Translations under genes and position numbers: made by a program
Shown here: piece by piece, positions 1-4,570 of the stretch
Numbering within the stretch: position 1 is the stretch's first letter
Layout: every line of letters begins with the position of its first letter
The notes under the pieces: model-generated
Databases searched by the model: none
What the model saw: only the letters and a program-made list of their open reading frames with translations
What the model was told of the DNA's origin: nothing
Source of the DNA: a bacterium
GTDB lineage: Archaea > Nanobdellota > Nanobdellia > Pacearchaeales > GW2011-AR1
Length of the DNA stretch: 9,926 nt
NCBI GenBank assembly: GCA_030588935.1
Contig: JAUUWR010000037.1
Location: 1 to 9,926 of the forward strand
Reading direction: 5' to 3'

Positions 1-43
1 AGACTTTCTTATTCTATAACTTACAAATACATAAAGAAATGGT

Positions 44-370
44 TTATCCATTTTTGTCTATACGTAAACTACCTCTATTGTTTGAATACTCTAACACATT
101 TTCTAAATTAACTATTGTATCTGGATTATTTGAAATAAAATCTTCTCTTAAATTGTGGTAAAGCATACAGTATTCATCGAAATTTGCTGCACTCGTTGCT
201 GATTGACTAACCTGGGCATAATATAGCCCTCCTAACAATAGAATCACTACCATAACTAATGTATTCCTATCTTTTAACCAATTGTATTTAGATTCAATTA
301 TTTGCCCATTCTTATCTACCTTATAATCAAAACCTTTTCTTCTCTCTATTTTTGTTATTATTTTATTCAT
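44..370 (-). CDS. Single-pass membrane protein with external C-terminal domain (108 aa)
   Basis: A basic N-terminal part (residues 1-36) lies before a single helix (about 37-54, TLVMVVILLLGGLYYAQV) and a polar C-terminal part of about 54 residues with one cysteine. The positive residues before the helix suggest that the C-terminus is outside. It begins eight bases inside the preceding gene with no ribosome site of its own, so it is probably translated by coupling. The last 43 bases of the window after its stop hold no further gene that I can see. Confidence 0.7.
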   Translation of the reverse strand: MNKIITKIERRKGFDYKVDKNGQIIESKYNWLKDRNTLVMVVILLLGGLYYAQVSQSATSAANFDEYCMLYHNLREDFISNNPDTIVNLENVLEYSNNRGSLRIDKNG

Positions 371-557
371 ATTCTATTGTATTGAATAATGTTGGTTCGT
401 CTGTTCCAGCATCTCTATTTTCTCTCCAGTTTTTTATTTTATCTGATAAAGAATCTACTCCTTTTTTTACTAAGGGAATTCTATAGAATATAAATACAAT
501 GAATCCAAATACTAATATTGGCATAATGAAATTTAATATATCATCAAATGCTGTCAT
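363..557 (-). CDS. Single-pass small membrane protein (64 aa)
   Basis: One N-terminal membrane helix (about residues 6-26, ILNFIMPILVFGFIVFIFY) followed by a charged tail (KKGVDSLSDKIKNWRENRDAGTDE). AGGGA lies about nine bases before ATG, the start overlaps the zinc-ribbon stop as ATGA, and the end overlaps the next gene by eight bases. No family recognised. Confidence 0.7.
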   Translation of the reverse strand: MTAFDDILNFIMPILVFGFIVFIFYRIPLVKKGVDSLSDKIKNWRENRDAGTDEPTLFNTIEYE

Positions 558-784
558 TTTAAATTTCCCTTCATACTATAATGTTTTTGAATTATTTCTT
601 TTGGTTTATCTAGTTTTTGTATTTTTTCAATTTTCATATCTTCTCTTGATAACTTGAATATTTTTTTATTCTCAAAATCACAAAGAGGACAGAAATATAT
701 AACTTCTTTTCTTAAATTTATTATAAGTCCTTTTAAAGATACTTGTTTTTCCATTTTTCCATCTTTGCATTTTGGACATATCAT
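554..784 (-). CDS. Zinc-ribbon protein (76 aa)
   Basis: C3-x-x-C6 (ICPKCKDG) and C32-x-x-C35 (FCPLCDFE) form a zinc ribbon; the C-terminal half is a Lys-rich helix (KIEKIQKLDKPKEIIQKHYS). GAGGGAGA lies about eight bases before ATG. Both ends overlap neighbours as ATGA, so it is translated as part of a tight chain. It is the second small ribbon gene in the window joined to a small membrane-protein gene (the other is at 3020-3205), but the two ribbons differ outside the cysteines. Role unknown. Confidence 0.75.
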   Translation of the reverse strand: MICPKCKDGKMEKQVSLKGLIINLRKEVIYFCPLCDFENKKIFKLSREDMKIEKIQKLDKPKEIIQKHYSMKGNLK

Positions 785-1053
785 TTTAAAATCTCCCTCT
801 TAATTAATTTAGCACCTTTCTTTTTACAGTCACGTATTACAAAACTAGTCAGCTCTTCTTCTGTCTTACACATATTATATTCTTCAAGTTCTTCTTTTGA
901 TGGATTCCCTCCCATCTTTAACGCTTTGTCTGAAGGTGTTGGATAAAGCATATTCAAACCAGATAATTTATCATTCCAAAATATATCACGCCCACTAATA
1001 CGAATCATAAAAAGCTGCCTTCCTCCTACTATAAATACTAAATTTGTTGTCAT
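781..1053 (-). CDS. Hypothetical soluble protein (90 aa)
   Basis: First gene of the leftmost operon. The N-terminal half looks beta-rich (NLVFIVGGRQLFMIRISGRD, then IFWNDKLSG), followed by LYPTPSDKALKMGG and a helical C-terminal half (KEELEEYNMCKTEEELTSFVIRDCKKKG). Two cysteines (61 or 62 and 76) do not form a zinc motif. No ribosome site before ATG; the expected leader is about 20 bases and carries the shared inverted repeat. The stop overlaps the next start as ATGA. I do not recognise the family. Confidence 0.75.
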   Translation of the reverse strand: MTTNLVFIVGGRQLFMIRISGRDIFWNDKLSGLNMLYPTPSDKALKMGGNPSKEELEEYNMCKTEEELTSFVIRDCKKKGAKLIKREILK

Positions 1054-1066
1054 TTTTTTTGTTTGT

Positions 1067-1087
1067 AAAGGATGCTTTCAATCCTTT
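1067..1087 (-). promoter_or_regulatory. Shared promoter element, copy 2, with perfect 7-bp inverted repeat
   Basis: Arms AAAGGAT and ATCCTTT around a seven-base loop TGAAAGC (minus strand). The core at 1070-1084 matches the element at 1889-1903 in 14 of 15 bases and holds the same place between TATA box and start codon. It is either an operator or a leader hairpin. Confidence 0.65.
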
Positions 1088-1095
1088 TGCTTTTG

Positions 1096-1105
1096 TTTAA
1101 ATAAA
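1096..1105 (-). promoter_or_regulatory. TATA box of the 90-aa gene operon
   Basis: TTTATTTAAA on the minus strand, about 43 bases before the ATG at 1053. Initiation is expected near 1074, inside the inverted repeat at 1067-1087. Confidence 0.5.
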
Positions 1106-1124
1106 TAATAATAAAAATAAATAA
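1099..1124 (-). terminator. U-rich terminator after the 67-aa gene
   Basis: T-rich minus-strand stretch (T3 to T5 blocks separated by A) beginning five bases after the stop of the 67-aa gene. Weaker than the tract at 3268-3295, and it merges with the TATA box of the next operon. Confidence 0.45.
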
Positions 1125-1128
1125 GTTC

Positions 1129-1332
1129 TTAATTGTATACTGAATTAACGAATTGCTGTGTGATAAAATATTGATAACCAAATAACAAAATCTTTACAAT
1201 TAATCCATAAAAGATACTTCCATTAATTTCTGATGGTAATAATACCAACAAAAAAGCTGGGAATATTAATTGTAAAAATGTTAGATTTGCTCTCTTTGTC
1301 TCTTTATCAACTTGTTCTTTTTTTTCTACCAT
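1129..1332 (-). CDS. Small two-helix membrane protein (67 aa)
   Basis: The ATG at 1332, one base after the stop of the 180-aa gene, is preferred over a GTG three codons earlier that would overlap it. A charged N-terminus (MVEKKEQVDKETKR) is followed by helices at about residues 16-33 and 38-58, joined by a short PSEINGS loop; the tail is QQFVNSVYN. No clear ribosome site, so translation is probably coupled to the gene before. It may anchor the charged 180-aa protein to a membrane, an inference from pairing alone. Confidence 0.7.
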   Translation of the reverse strand: MVEKKEQVDKETKRANLTFLQLIFPAFLLVLLPSEINGSIFYGLIVKILLFGYQYFITQQFVNSVYN

Positions 1333-1333
1333 T

Positions 1334-1576
1334 TTATACACTTCTAATTCTATACAATGAAGCTTCGACTATTTGAAGTCTTTGATTTAATTCACTAACT
1401 ACTTGTCCAATTTCCTGGATAGCTTGAATTAATTCTTGAACTGTTGGCTGCTTATCTTTTGTTTCCTTTGATTCCTTTACGTTCTTTTCTTTAGGAACTT
1501 CTTTTTGTTTTTCACCAGTCTCAAGTTCTTCTAATTCATCATCATCTAATTCATCATACTTTTCTTCTTTTTCCAT
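1334..1576 (-). CDS. Possible nested in-frame product: acidic coiled-coil protein (80 aa)
   Basis: Met 101 of the 180-aa frame is preceded by GGGAGGT (1587-1581) four bases away, a textbook ribosome site and much better than anything before the full-length start. Translation from here would give only the acidic linker and the C-terminal coiled coil. Either a second product is made from the same message, or two once separate genes have fused. The site falls on codons for R-E-V, so it could be chance, but few in-frame Met codons in the window have such a site. Confidence 0.4.
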   Translation of the reverse strand: MEKEEKYDELDDDELEELETGEKQKEVPKEKNVKESKETKDKQPTVQELIQAIQEIGQVVSELNQRLQIVEASLYRIRSV

Positions 1577-1876
1577 TTTAACCTCCCTTATATTTAATTT
1601 AAGTAGATAATCAATAAATTCACTTGGATAGTTTTTTTTAATAAATTTTTCTTTTATTTGACTATTTGAATAACCAAGTTTTTTTAATTCTAAAATTAAT
1701 CCTGTTAAAACTATTTCCTTATTTTCTTTTAATCTTTCATTCTTTGTTTTTTTTCTTTCTTTAACTTTTTTTTCTTTTTTATTTCTCTTTAAATTGAATT
1801 TGAATTTTGCTTTTTTCTTTTCCTTAATTACCATTGGTTCTTTTCTGTTTGATTTAATTTCTTTTTTCTTTTTCAT
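1334..1876 (-). CDS. Charged helical protein with C-terminal coiled coil (180 aa)
   Basis: Residues 1-53 are extremely Lys-rich. A small helical domain follows (about 54-95, IVLTGLILELKKLGYSNSQIKEKF...YPSEFIDYLLKLN), like the short three-helix modules found near membrane-protein tails in DPANN archaea. Then comes an acidic linker (EKYDELDDDELEELETGE, about 105-122), a Lys/Glu linker, and a coiled coil at 146-178 (VQELIQAIQEIGQVVSELNQ, then RLQIVEASLYRIRSV). No membrane helix. No ribosome site precedes the ATG; the expected leader is about 15 bases, so initiation is probably by a leaderless-type route. A scaffold or nucleic-acid-binding protein is plausible; no family recognised. An internal start at Met 101 is described separately. 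Confidence 0.75.
   Translation of the reverse strand: MKKKKEIKSNRKEPMVIKEKKKAKFKFNLKRNKKEKKVKERKKTKNERLKENKEIVLTGLILELKKLGYSNSQIKEKFIKKNYPSEFIDYLLKLNIREVKMEKEEKYDELDDDELEELETGEKQKEVPKEKNVKESKETKDKQPTVQELIQAIQEIGQVVSELNQRLQIVEASLYRIRSV
1581..1587 (-). promoter_or_regulatory. Internal ribosome binding site within the 180-aa gene
   Basis: GGGAGGT followed by TAAA and ATG at 1576. Spacing and strength match the sites of the intra-operon genes at 2353 and 3831. Confidence 0.5.
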
Positions 1877-1888
1877 CTTGATTTGTTA

Positions 1889-1903
1889 GGACGCTTTCAA
1901 TCC
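1889..1903 (-). promoter_or_regulatory. Shared promoter element, copy 1 (GGATTGAAAGCGTCC)
   Basis: Lies between TATA box and start codon of the 180-aa gene. GGAT can pair with GTCC around the loop TGAAAGC, using one G-U pair. Fourteen of fifteen bases match the copy at 1070-1084 in front of the 90-aa gene; the one difference keeps the pairing. Confidence 0.6.
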
Positions 1904-1910
1904 ATTTGTT

Positions 1911-1922
1911 TTTAAATTTAAA
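1911..1922 (-). promoter_or_regulatory. TATA box of the 180-aa gene
   Basis: TTTAAATTTAAA-type AT box about 40 bases before the ATG at 1876. Initiation is expected near 1890, inside the shared GGATTGAAAGC element. Confidence 0.5.
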
Positions 1923-1957
1923 AAATAATAAAAATAATAAAAATAATAAAAATAAAA
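1921..1957 (-). terminator. U-rich terminator made of a 9-bp tandem repeat
   Basis: Three full copies and two partial copies of TAATAAAAA (plus strand; full copies at 1926, 1935, 1944), which read as repeated T5 blocks in the minus-strand transcript just after the stop at 1967. This fits an archaeal oligo-T terminator. The array abuts the TATA box of the next operon. Confidence 0.6.
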
Positions 1958-1966
1958 TATATTTAC

Positions 1967-2353
1967 CTACTTCTTATTAAGTTTTTTCTCTTGTTTCTGA
2001 ATTACTTTTTCTGAAAGTTCATCTTCAACAACATCTGATAAGCCTGTTGTTTTCAGTTTTTCTTTCTTTGATTTATCCATAAAAGTTTTATACTCTTCTT
2101 CTAAATCTAATCCATCATCTTTTGCAAATTTTCTTACAGTAGCCGATACATACATATCTACTAATTGCTCTCTATATCTTTTAGTCTTTGATGGGCTAAG
2201 TATTGAAATTGCTCCAAGAACTATCGCCAATAAAAAGATTATTGCCCCAATTGATGTCATCATTTGTGGTGCAATCATAGATGCACTATCATAAGAATAC
2301 AATATCCTTCCTGTTAATCCGCTTAAATCTGCATTTACTAAATTATCTAACAT
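1967..2353 (-). CDS. Single-pass membrane protein with long charged tail (128 aa)
   Basis: An N-terminal domain (residues 1-33, NADLSGLTGRILYSYDSASM), one membrane helix (about 34-53), then a cytoplasmic-type helical domain (KTKRYREQLVDMYVSATVRKF, followed by acidic DDGLDLEEEY) and a Lys-rich end. The ribosome site is excellent: GGAGGTGA about five bases before ATG, inside the end of the 127-aa gene. Last gene of its operon, followed by a repetitive U-rich terminator. The basic tail could contact nucleic acid on the inner face of a membrane. Function unknown. Confidence 0.75.
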   Translation of the reverse strand: MLDNLVNADLSGLTGRILYSYDSASMIAPQMMTSIGAIIFLLAIVLGAISILSPSKTKRYREQLVDMYVSATVRKFAKDDGLDLEEEYKTFMDKSKKEKLKTTGLSDVVEDELSEKVIQKQEKKLNKK

Positions 2354-2730
2354 TTTTTCACCTCCTGTTTCAGTTCTATACTGTCAATCATTTCACTCAA
2401 TTCTTCTTTTAATACTTTTGCATTATCCATTTTCATTTTAAGTTTATAATCAAATGGGTAACATCCTGTTTCTAATTTGTAATTATGATATGTTTGATAC
2501 ATTGTGCTTAACATAGAAAATTGGAAACTTAATAATCCTAATTCTGATGCACATATTAAAAATTTAAACCAAAAAGTATTTGCTATTCCACTTGCTATCA
2601 TAAATATTGCAATACCCAAAGAACCTAACATCATTATAGTAATTCCTACTAAAGAAGATTCCATTTGTGTTCTCTCACTAGGAGCTTTTAACATTTTAAC
2701 TGCCCATTCTGGATAAATATAATCTCCCAT
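2347..2730 (-). CDS. Two-helix membrane protein with charged C-terminal helix (127 aa)
   Basis: The start is placed at MGDYIYPEW: GGAGGA lies seven bases upstream and the ATG shares one base with the previous stop (TAATG). Upstream codons back to 2799 overlap the 97-aa gene and look like shadow coding. After an N-terminal amphipathic stretch come two hydrophobic segments (about residues 27-47 and 52-77), then a soluble helix with alternating Lys and Glu (about 95-125) that may form a coiled coil, ending in KKC. It overlaps the next gene by seven bases. Probably works with its two membrane neighbours; no family recognised. Confidence 0.75.
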   Translation of the reverse strand: MGDYIYPEWAVKMLKAPSERTQMESSLVGITIMMLGSLGIAIFMIASGIANTFWFKFLICASELGLLSFQFSMLSTMYQTYHNYKLETGCYPFDYKLKMKMDNAKVLKEELSEMIDSIELKQEVKKC

Positions 2731-3023
2731 TAATCTCCTCCTCCATCCGTATATCCATCTTGAATTATTTCTGCTAATAGAAAGCCTCCAGCTACCCAAG
2801 CAAATAAACCAATTCCAACACTTACTTTCAAACTATCAAATATATTACTTGTTATTATAAACGCTGTTATTCCTGCAGCACATGACCCGATAACACTAAA
2901 TCCTTTATCAAGCATATCATTAGCTACCGATTTTCTAAAAATTAAAGCACCTAATACAAATGCAGCTGCGATTGCTAAATCTACTCCCCCAATTATTCCA
3001 TTCTTTCCAAATATATCTCTCAT
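2730..3023 (-). CDS. Small glycine/alanine-rich membrane protein, three helices (97 aa)
   Basis: Starts at MRDIFGKNG because the ATG overlaps the preceding stop as ATGA and GAGG lies about eight bases upstream; the longer frame back to 3062 would run deep into the zinc-ribbon gene. Helices at about residues 14-29, 42-60 and 66-87 are rich in Gly and Ala, with a single Cys (48) and an acidic tail, DGYTDGGGD. It is followed by two more small membrane proteins in an overlapping chain. Size and composition resemble membrane-embedded subunits that polymerise (virion membrane proteins, pilin-like or holin-like proteins). I cannot choose among these. Confidence 0.75.
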   Translation of the reverse strand: MRDIFGKNGIIGGVDLAIAAAFVLGALIFRKSVANDMLDKGFSVIGSCAAGITAFIITSNIFDSLKVSVGIGLFAWVAGGFLLAEIIQDGYTDGGGD

Positions 3024-3205
3024 CGTTGTTCCTCTTTTTCTTTTCTTAATTCGAGTAAACATTTAGGACAATGGATAATTTTCTTTTCTTCATTATCTGC
3101 TCCATAGACTAATCCACATCTATTGCAAATATAAATAAATTTATAGAAACTTAAAAGTTTTCCTACTTGTTCTTTTTGGGTATTGTTTAGAAGTCTTATC
3201 TCCAT
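3020..3205 (-). CDS. Small zinc-ribbon protein (61 aa)
   Basis: Two CxxC knuckles, C27-x-x-C30 (YICNRCG) and C46-x-x-C49 (IHCPKCL), give a four-cysteine zinc ribbon; the rest is a Lys/Glu-rich helix at each end. It is the first gene of its operon, close to a TATA box and a palindromic operator, with only AAGGA as a possible ribosome site four bases before ATG. Its stop overlaps the next gene as ATGA. Ribbons of this size bind DNA, RNA or protein partners. As the first gene behind its own operator it could regulate itself, but this is a guess; its true partner is unknown. Confidence 0.75.
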   Translation of the reverse strand: MEIRLLNNTQKEQVGKLLSFYKFIYICNRCGLVYGADNEEKKIIHCPKCLLELRKEKEEQR

Positions 3206-3212
3206 CTTTCCT

Positions 3213-3232
3213 TATTATACTTTAGTATAATA
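3213..3232. promoter_or_regulatory. 20-bp palindromic operator between TATA box and start codon
   Basis: Perfect 9-bp arms TATTATACT and AGTATAATA with a 2-bp centre. It fills the space between the TATA box and the expected initiation point, where a bound dimeric repressor would block RNA polymerase. An operator role is inferred from symmetry and position. Confidence 0.6.
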
Positions 3233-3234
3233 CC

Positions 3235-3242
3235 TATTTAAA
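3235..3242 (-). promoter_or_regulatory. Archaeal TATA box of the zinc-ribbon operon
   Basis: TTTAAATA on the minus strand, with purine-rich CGAAGG immediately upstream in the position of a TFB recognition element. Initiation would be expected about 22-27 bases downstream, near 3210-3215, leaving a leader of only about 5-12 bases before the ATG at 3205. Confidence 0.65.
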
Positions 3243-3250
3243 CCTTCGTA

Positions 3251-3269
3251 TTAACTATGTAATAGTTAA
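3251..3269. promoter_or_regulatory. Inverted repeat upstream of the TATA box
   Basis: Perfect 8-bp arms TTAACTAT and ATAGTTAA around a GTA spacer. It sits just upstream of the TATA box of the zinc-ribbon operon and just downstream of the U-tract of the previous operon. Because it follows the U tract in the transcript, it is not a classical hairpin-then-U terminator; an activator or regulator site is more likely. Confidence 0.5.
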
Positions 3270-3295
3270 AAAATAAAAAATAAAAAAATAAAAAA
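3268..3295 (-). terminator. U-tract terminator at the end of the long operon
   Basis: Read on the minus strand, eight bases after the TAA of the 175-aa gene begins a run of four T blocks (T6, T7, T6, T6) separated by single A residues. Archaeal RNA polymerase terminates at such oligo-T tracts without a GC hairpin. It lies directly before the inverted repeat and promoter of the next operon. Confidence 0.75.
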
Positions 3296-3303
3296 GTGCT
3301 TAC

Positions 3304-3831
3304 TTAATCTTCTTTTCGATTTAGTAATAAGTAAGCTGCTGCAATAATGATTATTAATACAGCTAATGCGTAGATTCCAACATTAGTTCCTAAGATAGTC
3401 CTACCCCAAGATGAATTCATATAACTATCTCCACAATATGAATAATCTACTAGAACATTCCCTAGATTAGTCGAATTTGTTTCATCTGTATTTAACATTT
3501 GAACAATTCCAGAACTTGCGAATAGATGGTAATCTGTATCTAAAGTCAATAATGTTCCTGTTGCATTTGAAACTACCACATCTGATAATGGACAATCCTC
3601 TATCCTCCAACTTGTTGGATAATTTGTAACTGTGATATTACAATCATGATTTGATTCATTTACTAATCCAGAAGCATAACACAAAGTAGCTAAATTTGTT
3701 GTTTCATCTGCTACATTTTCCTTTGATGTTACTGTAGTTGTTTGGTCTGCTATAGAAGTCAAAAAGGCAATAGCTAAGATTAAAACTACAAAAGCAGTTA
3801 TTATTACTTTCATTGAGCTTGTTTTTTCCAT
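3304..3831 (-). CDS. Double-anchored ectodomain protein, possible major surface or virion protein (175 aa)
   Basis: A hydrophobic N-terminal segment (about residues 8-26, a signal anchor or cleavable signal) is followed by a Thr/Asn-rich ectodomain with four cysteines (51, 64, 80, 133) and several N-X-S/T sites. The stretch LLTLDTDYHLF...GIVQML...VLVDYSY (about 94-132) resembles the beta-sandwich repeat seen in many phage and archaeal-virus structural proteins. A C-terminal helix (about 150-170) and a charged tail, NRKED, complete it. It has the best ribosome site of the operon, GGAGGT at 3847-3842, ten bases before ATG, and is the last gene before a strong U-tract terminator, so it may be made in large amounts. 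A structural or surface role is inferred. Confidence 0.8.
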   Translation of the reverse strand: MEKTSSMKVIITAFVVLILAIAFLTSIADQTTTVTSKENVADETTNLATLCYASGLVNESNHDCNITVTNYPTSWRIEDCPLSDVVVSNATGTLLTLDTDYHLFASSGIVQMLNTDETNSTNLGNVLVDYSYCGDSYMNSSWGRTILGTNVGIYALAVLIIIIAAAYLLLNRKED

Positions 3832-3841
3832 GATTTTTTTT

Positions 3842-3847
3842 ACCTCC
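3842..3847 (-). promoter_or_regulatory. Strong ribosome binding site of the 175-aa gene
   Basis: GGAGGT on the minus strand, ten bases before the ATG at 3831. It decides the first Met as start over a second Met at codon 7, which has no such site. Confidence 0.8.
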
Positions 3848-3864
3848 TTTTATTTTGTTTAAGT

Positions 3865-4569
3865 TTAATTCCAAAAACTTGATGGAAGACCATAAATTTT
3901 TTTCTGTCTTCCTGCTAATCCCCCTTCTGTTCCAACAACTCCTCTTCTAAAACGCCAGACTCTAGTAGACTTATCTACGACTGCTCCTTCATGTAATTGT
4001 TCTGCCTGTCTTTGTTGATTTGGATATTGAGTTTGGTGTCCTTGTATTTGTTGTGATTGTGTTTGAACATTCCTTTGATATTGTTCTATTAGTCTCTGCT
4101 GTCTTTGTTGTGCTTGGATTTGAGCTATTTGCTCTGGAGATATTCCTCTTTTTGCGTATTCAACTATTTGTCTTTCTTTTGCATCTTCAACTCTTCTTGC
4201 TTGGATGTTTTTGAATTGTCTCATGTGTGCGTAATAAACTTGAGCTGGTACTGGCTTTCCTGAAAGTGGAGAGGTGTGGACATAAACTTTTTTTGGGCGA
4301 CCTGCGGTTGCTTGTTTTGGAACATCATGGGCTCTTGAGAATCCCATGAGTGTTTGAGATAATTTTGTTTTGTAGCCATATGCTCCAGTTACTTTTTTAA
4401 ATATTGAACCTGCCTTCTTTCTTGCTTTTAGTATATCTTTTCTTGCTTTTTCTTTTACTTGAATACTTTTTGTTTCTGCTTTTAGTGTTTTTTCTCTTTG
4501 TTTTTGCAAAGCCTTACCTGCCTTTAGTCTTCTTGTTCTTGATACTTCTGCTTTTAATGATTTTGCCAT
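3865..4569 (-). CDS. Basic, Gln-rich coiled protein with GRPKK motif (234 aa)
   Basis: Soluble. Residues 5-60 are a very basic, Lys/Arg/Ala-rich helix with likely coiled-coil character. Residues 86-120 contain AGRPKKVYVHTS and SGKPVPAQVYYAHMRQFK, where GRPKK resembles an AT-hook. Residues 127-191 are helical and Gln-rich (QAQQRQQRL, QSQQIQGHQTQ), and the C-terminus holds RVWRFRRG and a closing KKIYGLPSSFWN. It starts one base after the nucleotidyltransferase gene and ends 33 bases before the next ATG. Strong positive charge and the AT-hook-like motif suggest binding to DNA or RNA, for example as an internal virion or nucleoprotein component. That is inference; I do not recognise a named family. 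Confidence 0.75.
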   Translation of the reverse strand: MAKSLKAEVSRTRRLKAGKALQKQREKTLKAETKSIQVKEKARKDILKARKKAGSIFKKVTGAYGYKTKLSQTLMGFSRAHDVPKQATAGRPKKVYVHTSPLSGKPVPAQVYYAHMRQFKNIQARRVEDAKERQIVEYAKRGISPEQIAQIQAQQRQQRLIEQYQRNVQTQSQQIQGHQTQYPNQQRQAEQLHEGAVVDKSTRVWRFRRGVVGTEGGLAGRQKKIYGLPSSFWN

Positions 4570-4570
4570 T

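Noticed and set aside
1333..1341. GTG start for the two-helix membrane protein
   Set aside because: No ribosome site, and an ATG one base after the preceding stop is the simpler start.
1067..1903. GGATTGAAAGC resembles the 3' end of some archaeal CRISPR repeats
   Set aside because: Only two copies, about 820 bases apart, with a gene pair between them, both inside promoters; no spacer-sized array and no cas gene.
2731..2799. Upstream extension of the 127-aa gene to 2799
   Set aside because: It would overlap the 97-aa gene by about 70 bases; the ATG at 2730 has GGAGGA seven bases upstream and a TAATG junction.
3024..3062. Upstream extension of the 97-aa gene to 3062
   Set aside because: It lies within the zinc-ribbon gene; the ATG at 3023 has GAGG upstream and an ATGA junction.
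3251..3269. Inverted repeat as the hairpin of an intrinsic terminator
   Set aside because: In the minus-strand transcript it comes after the T tracts, and no T run follows it, so it does not have the order of a hairpin terminator.
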